Source: Parachlamydiaceae bacterium
Lineage (GTDB): Bacteria > Chlamydiota > Chlamydiia > Chlamydiales > Parachlamydiaceae
NCBI GenBank assembly: GCA_030679615.1
Contig: JAUXSJ010000195.1
Location: forward strand, 1 to 8,668
Length of the DNA: 8,668 nucleotides
Direction: 5' to 3'
In this document: positions 6,858 through 8,668 of the stretch, piece by piece
How the letters are laid out: the number at the start of each line of letters is the position of its first letter
Position numbering within the stretch: position 1 is the first letter of the stretch
The notes under the pieces: generated by a model
Told to the model about the DNA's origin: nothing
The model's input: the letters and a program-made list of their open reading frames with translations, nothing else
The model's database searches: none
Translations under genes and position numbers: made by a program

Positions 6858-8615
6858 ATGCATTTTACAGTCCAAGACCATGAAGATACCATTTGGGTTT
6901 ATCCGAAACAAGATGCAGAACTAAAAGAAAGCATCATTAAGGAATTTAAAATTCATCCGGTGATTGCTCAGATTCTTATTTCTCGTGGATTTAAATCGTT
7001 TAAACAAATACATGATTATCTATACGCAAAATTACCTGATTTGTACGATCCGCTCTTAATGGCCGAAATGCCTCAAGCAGTGGAAAGGGTTTGTCAAGCA
7101 ATTCAAAATAAAGAAAATATTTTAATTTATGGCGATAACGATGTAGATGGAATGACCGGAACAACTTTGCTTACAGAATTTCTGCAAGATTTAGGAGCAA
7201 ACGTATTTTTTTATATTTCTAATCGTGGAGCTTTACGTCAGAGCTTAATTGTAGAGGCTCTTGAATATGCTTTAATTAATGAGTGTAAGCTTTTAATCAC
7301 TGTTGACTGTGGAATCACTGCTGCTGCTGAAATAGCAAAAGTGGTTGAGAAAAACGTCGATGTCATTATTACAGATCACCATGAACCTACAGATAAGATT
7401 CCTCATTGCATTGCTACTTTAAATCCAAAGCTTGTTAATAATCCATATCCTAATCGTGATTTAACTGGTGTTGGAGTTGCTTTTAAGCTAGCCCATGGAA
7501 TCACAAACCGTATGACATCTGAAGGAAAAATCCCACCAAAGAAAATTGATTTAAAACGATATTTAGATTTGGTTGCTTTAGGAACTATTTCAGACATGGG
7601 ATCTTTAGTAGAAACTGAAAATAGAATTTTAGTAAGATATGGTTTAAGACAACTAAGAAAAGGAAAAAGAATGGGATTATCCAAGCTTTTTTCTATTTGC
7701 GATATCGACGTTAACGATTTATCAACTTATACCATTGCTTCAAAAATAGCTCCTCGCTTGAATAGTTTAGGTCGCATTGATGACCCTCGAAAAGGGGTAC
7801 AAATGCTTTTAGTGAAAAATGCAGATTTAGCTGAAAAAATGGCATTAGAACTTGATTTAAATAATATTGAAAGACAAAAAATTGAAAGAACGATGTCTTT
7901 AGATGTAGATTCCACTATTGAGAAACGACCAGAAATTTTATCAAATAAAGCCATTGTTCTCGCATCCGATAAATGGCATCCAGGTGTCATCGCAATTATT
8001 GCTACTCGAATTTCAAAACAATATAATCGACCCACTGCAATGATTGCTATTGAGAATGGTATTGGAAAAGGTTCGGTTCGTTCGATTCGAGAATTCCCTC
8101 TTTTACCTACATTAAAAGAGTGTGGTGACTTATTAATTAATTTTGGTGGTCATGACTTTGCAGCAGGATTGACGTTAAAACAAGAGCATGTCGAATCATT
8201 TAAACATCGATTTACACAATCAGCAAACGAGAAGCTCTTAGAAAATGATGTTATGAGCAAATTATTGTTAGATGCAGAAATACAATTTTGTGAGCTAACA
8301 TTTGATTTTATGGAATCGGCTCGTTTACTCGAACCATATGGAAACGAAAATGCCCAGCCAATATTATATTGTGATGCCATTCAGACGCGCCCAGCAAAAG
8401 TTGTAGGAAAGGCAAATTTAAAATTTTATATTGAACACAATGGACGAGCACTTGAAGGAATTGCTTTAGGCAAAGCACATATGTCTCATCTTTTTAAGAA
8501 AAAAAGTTTAAAATTAAGATTAGCTTTTACACCTCAAATCAATAAATCAAGCATTCAGTTGCTTATCCGTGGCGTTAAATTATTGGATGAGGACGCAAGC
8601 CTCAGTGACGCATAG
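6858..8615 (+). CDS. recJ: Single-stranded-DNA-specific exonuclease RecJ
   Basis: RecJ degrades single-stranded DNA 5' to 3' in the cytoplasm and works in RecF-type recombination, mismatch repair and base-excision repair; it needs Mn2+/Mg2+. Numbered from the ATG at 6858 (585 aa), the DHH phosphoesterase motifs are present: GDNDVDG (92-98, D93/D95/D97), TVDCGI (148-153, D150), ITDHH (171-175), and ALGTISDMG (240-248, D246). The linker motif APRLNSLGRIDD lies at 298-309. The DHHA1 domain follows, with WHPGVIAIIATR (373-384), GKGSVRSI (403-410) and FGGHDFAAGL (429-438). A C-terminal OB-type part has LEPYGNENAQP (491-501). Length is normal for RecJ. An ATG 33 bases upstream (6825) would give 596 aa but lacks a ribosome binding site. 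The gene has its own promoter and is read away from npt1. One oddity is that the usual R-x-x-x-G-Y-G segment after motif I is replaced by NRGALRQSL (122-130). Confidence 0.96.
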   Translation: MHFTVQDHEDTIWVYPKQDAELKESIIKEFKIHPVIAQILISRGFKSFKQIHDYLYAKLPDLYDPLLMAEMPQAVERVCQAIQNKENILIYGDNDVDGMTGTTLLTEFLQDLGANVFFYISNRGALRQSLIVEALEYALINECKLLITVDCGITAAAEIAKVVEKNVDVIITDHHEPTDKIPHCIATLNPKLVNNPYPNRDLTGVGVAFKLAHGITNRMTSEGKIPPKKIDLKRYLDLVALGTISDMGSLVETENRILVRYGLRQLRKGKRMGLSKLFSICDIDVNDLSTYTIASKIAPRLNSLGRIDDPRKGVQMLLVKNADLAEKMALELDLNNIERQKIERTMSLDVDSTIEKRPEILSNKAIVLASDKWHPGVIAIIATRISKQYNRPTAMIAIENGIGKGSVRSIREFPLLPTLKECGDLLINFGGHDFAAGLTLKQEHVESFKHRFTQSANEKLLENDVMSKLLLDAEIQFCELTFDFMESARLLEPYGNENAQPILYCDAIQTRPAKVVGKANLKFYIEHNGRALEGIALGKAHMSHLFKKKSLKLRLAFTPQINKSSIQLLIRGVKLLDEDASLSDA

Positions 8616-8634
8616 AATTACAGAATAGAGACAG

Positions 8635-8668
8635 CAGAGACTTCAGAGACTTCAGAGACTTCAGAGAC
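8635..8668. repeat. 9-bp tandem repeat (CAGAGACTT)n behind recJ
   Basis: CAGAGACTT occurs three times in perfect tandem from 8635 to 8661, with a further seven bases (CAGAGAC) to the window end, so the array probably continues. A related AGAGACAG precedes it at 8627-8634. It starts about 11-20 bases after the recJ stop. The AGAGAC core is the same as in the repeat behind secDF at 1-24, and it has the same orientation relative to its gene. No terminator is visible between the recJ stop and the window end. Confidence 0.8.

Noticed and set aside
6803..6883. A 26-codon ORF (ATG at 6803, TGA at 6881-6883) overlapping the start of recJ in another frame, a possible leader peptide.
   Set aside because: It has no ribosome binding site, its sequence shows no regulatory codon runs, and an ORF of this size is expected by chance in AT-rich leader DNA.
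7403..8380. Three minus-strand ORFs of 76-102 codons inside recJ.
   Set aside because: All are antisense shadows of conserved DHH/DHHA1 coding sequence.
1..8668. A hidden new defence, toxin-antitoxin or mobile system.
   Set aside because: All long coding space is taken by three recognisable housekeeping or host-interaction genes, and the two gaps have no coding capacity beyond tiny ORFs. Only repeats and regulatory structure remain unexplained.

Overview
The window is AT-rich and carries three full-length protein genes. It most likely comes from a chromosome of the phylum Chlamydiae, probably an amoeba-associated lineage such as Parachlamydiaceae (Protochlamydia/Parachlamydia-like). The pointers are: (i) a fused SecD-SecF protein of unusual length (1520 aa) with a very large N-terminal exported region, like the long SecDF of Chlamydia; (ii) an ATP/ADP translocase of the Tlc/NTT family close in sequence to chlamydial Npt1, a family restricted mainly to obligate intracellular bacteria and plastids; (iii) a RecJ exonuclease gene next to them, and recJ and secDF are neighbours in Chlamydia as I recall. 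The genus cannot be fixed from the sequence alone.

Layout, left to right. Bases 1-48 hold the end of a GTCTCT-type repeat 3' of secDF. secDF lies on the minus strand at 49-4611. A 373-base gap (4612-4984) holds the secDF leader with a possible promoter, a 125-base palindromic element with a 26-bp stem, and an intrinsic terminator directly behind the translocase gene. The translocase gene is on the minus strand at 4985-6535. A 322-base divergent intergenic region (6536-6857) holds a good sigma70/sigma66-type promoter for recJ and several short repeats that look like operators. recJ is on the plus strand at 6858-8615. The window ends in a 9-bp tandem repeat of the same AGAGAC family as the left edge.

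The genes are not an operon with one shared job. SecDF supports protein export through SecYEG using the proton gradient, the translocase imports host ATP in exchange for ADP, and RecJ is a 5'-3' single-strand DNA exonuclease for recombination and mismatch/base-excision repair. The terminator and palindrome separate the translocase transcript from secDF, although both are read in the same direction. I see no defence system, CRISPR array, RNA gene, prophage or insertion sequence with a transposase. The points of interest are the non-coding repeats and terminator-like palindrome, the enlarged SecD exported region, the translocase gene placed between secDF and recJ, and a divergent segment in RecJ.
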